Positions 35,633 through 36,801 of a DNA stretch of 36,801 bases are shown piece by piece. Origin of the DNA: Halorussus litoreus (lineage in GTDB: Archaea > Halobacteriota > Halobacteria > Halobacteriales > Haladaptataceae); contig NZ_QLVG01000056.1 in assembly GCF_003382685.1 (NCBI RefSeq), positions 1 to 36,801 of the forward strand, read 5' to 3'. The notes beneath the pieces were generated by a model that saw only the letters and a list, made by a program, of their open reading frames with translations, was not told the DNA's origin and did no database searches. The stretch's first letter is position 1, and every line of letters begins with the position of its first letter. The translations under genes were made by a program, and so were the position numbers.

Positions 35633-36801
35633 TCAACTCCCGTCCTCACCACCGACAGACTTCCGAAGAATCTCGCGCACCGCCTCGCGCTCGACGGTTC
35701 CCGAGGCCGTTCGCGGGAGTTCGTCGGCGAACGCGACCGTCCGAGGACGTTCGAAGCCCGCGAGCCGACCTTGGCAGTGGTCGACCACCGCCTTCTCTGA
35801 CACACTCGCTCCCGACTCTGGGACCACCAGCGCCCCTATTCGCTCGCCCCACTCGTCGTCGTCGAGGCCAACCACGGCCGCGTCGCGCACGTCCGGGTGT
35901 TCGCGCAGGGCCTCGACCACTTTGCCGGGATGGACGTTCTCCCCGCCGGTGACGATGCGGTCCTCGCGGCGGTTGAGCACCCAGAGCCGTCCGTCCTCGT
36001 CGCGGTAGCCCACGTCGCCCGTCCGCAAGCCGTACTCGCCGAAGGCGTCCGCGGTCGCATCCGGATTCCCGTAGTAGCCAGCCATCACCGTCGGTCCCGA
36101 GACGGCGAGTTCGCCGATCTCGCCCGGTTCGACTGGCGAGCCATCGTCACCGACCACGGTCACGTCGGTCCACAGGAGCGGCCGTCCCACGGTCCCGCGG
36201 TGCGCGAACGCCTCGTGGGGTCGCGCCGTGGCGATCTGGGAGGTCGTCTCGGTCATGCCGTAGGTCGGGTGGACCGGCACGCCGGACGATTCACAGCGCG
36301 CGAGGAGGTCGTCCGGGGTTGGCGCGCCGCCCAGCAGAACGAAGCGGAGGGAGTCGGCGAGTCCCGTATCGTTCGCGGCATCGTCCGAGGCTCCGTCCGA
36401 AACGTCGAGCATCCGGCGGAGCATCGTCGGCACGAGCGAGACGCCGGTGACCTCGTACTTCGCGATGGCGTCGACGGCCGCGCCCGCGTCGAAGCCCTCC
36501 TGCAAAACGACGGTGGTGCCGTACAGCGCCGACCGGAGAACCACCGACAGCCCGCCCATGTGGTACATCGACAGGCAGAGCAGCCAGCGGTCGTCGGGGG
36601 TCACGCCCAGCCGGAACGCCGAGGCGGTCGCGCTCGCGAGGAAGTTGCCCGTCGTCAGCTCGACCGCCTTGGGGTCGCCCGTGGTGCCGGAGGTGAACAG
36701 CAGCGCCTGCGTGTCCGACCGGGACCACTCTGCCGGGAAGGAAGGGCCAGTTGCTGCACCATCGGTTGCTGGGCTCGCGGCGGCCGGCTCGCCGGCCGCC
36801 G
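35633..36801 (-). CDS. menE: AMP-dependent acyl-CoA ligase, probably O-succinylbenzoate-CoA ligase MenE (partial)
   Basis: The visible 3' part (about 389 codons) is an adenylate-forming enzyme truncated by the right edge of the window. Motifs: LLFTSGTTGDPKAVELTTGN (P-loop A3) near the start of the visible part, LSMYHMGGLSVVLRSALYGT, TYGMTETTSQIATARPHEAF (A5), YGLRTGDVGYRDEDGRLWVL (A7/A8) and LPRTASGTVEREAVREILRK with the catalytic Lys replaced or shifted (TASGTVER in place of the common T.SGK..R). The MYHMGGLS stretch and YGTTVVL layout are typical of MenE, which activates O-succinylbenzoate for menaquinone synthesis. The missing Lys at the A10 position is noteworthy. The start lies beyond the window. 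Confidence 0.8.
   Translation of the reverse strand, partial: AAGEPAAASPATDGAATGPSFPAEWSRSDTQALLFTSGTTGDPKAVELTTGNFLASATASAFRLGVTPDDRWLLCLSMYHMGGLSVVLRSALYGTTVVLQEGFDAGAAVDAIAKYEVTGVSLVPTMLRRMLDVSDGASDDAANDTGLADSLRFVLLGGAPTPDDLLARCESSGVPVHPTYGMTETTSQIATARPHEAFAHRGTVGRPLLWTDVTVVGDDGSPVEPGEIGELAVSGPTVMAGYYGNPDATADAFGEYGLRTGDVGYRDEDGRLWVLNRREDRIVTGGENVHPGKVVEALREHPDVRDAAVVGLDDDEWGERIGALVVPESGASVSEKAVVDHCQGRLAGFERPRTVAFADELPRTASGTVEREAVREILRKSVGGEDGS
36778..36801. repeat. Perfect palindrome at the right edge, within menE
   Basis: CGGCGGCCGGC-TC-GCCGGCCGCCG has an 11-bp stem and 2-nt loop, and it may extend past the edge. It is in frame in the ligase, encoding an Ala/Gly/Glu/Pro loop just upstream of the P-loop. 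It resembles the in-gene palindromes of purL and the asparagine-synthetase-like gene. Confidence 0.75.

Overview
The window is chromosomal DNA from a halophilic archaeon (class Halobacteria). The evidence is high GC with strong G/C third positions, strongly acidic proteins, TATA-box promoters about 25-30 nt from start codons with little or no leader, and archaeal-type genes (dph2, tfb, rpoL, gatC/gatA, Bat-type HTH, HVO_2922/YegP-like repeats). The genus cannot be fixed from sequence alone. I see no rRNA, tRNA, CRISPR array, transposase or phage gene.

Layout. 1-7.2 kb: an UlaG-like metallo-hydrolase, an acidic repeat protein with a PRC-barrel end, a YlbF-family protein, dph2, a Tat-exported helical protein, and a Tat-exported alpha/beta hydrolase cut by an in-frame TAG just after its signal peptide. 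7.2-13.7 kb: a haloarchaeal conserved protein, a METTL5-like methyltransferase broken at a 17-G run, a long rhomboid protease, two small membrane proteins, rpoL, an Asn-rich secreted protein and hisF. 14-19.4 kb: an EthD-like protein, a GH13 oligo-1,6-glucosidase, a tiny membrane protein and purL. 19.7-24.8 kb: a Bat-type HTH regulator, a glutamine-synthetase-like ligase lacking the normal glutamate-flap residue, an aldehyde dehydrogenase and an iron alcohol dehydrogenase, which together look like an amine/alcohol utilisation locus. 24.8-29.4 kb: an AT-rich membrane ORF split by an in-frame stop, a PHP phosphoesterase overlapping an asparagine-synthetase-like gene, a NUDIX hydrolase and a TFB. 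29.6-36.8 kb: gatC-gatA, a luciferase-like flavin oxidoreductase, a membrane protein with five YegP-type repeats, a winged-helix protein, an internally deleted NRDE/TANGO2 gene, and the 3' part of menE running off the right edge.

The most unusual content lies between the genes. Two families of structured dispersed repeats fill nearly every long intergenic space. Family 1 has six copies (3.3, 3.5, 13.8, 14.7, 27.5 and 35.3 kb) of about 160-290 nt: a two-tier hairpin whose stems change by paired substitutions while the loop and 3' bulge stay constant, then a conserved GCAGGAGGCTGGGGAGG core, a GCGGT-rich tract and a TCACGCCGAGGCTCAAGC end. Family 2 has three copies (7.9, 14.6 and 31.3 kb) bounded by GAAAGCCCCC... 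and ...CCCCTTTCAGTCCC, holding chains of perfect hairpins. Short perfect palindromes also sit inside coding genes, notably a 27-bp-stem palindrome translated in the asparagine-synthetase-like gene and others in purL and menE. Together they suggest a process that spreads or perfects hairpins in this genome, either a non-autonomous element or structured RNA family or palindrome correction by template switching.

Several genes look broken (TAG in the hydrolase, frameshift in the methyltransferase, TGA in the membrane ORF, internal deletion in the NRDE gene). Some could be sequencing errors; the NRDE deletion is not easily explained that way.
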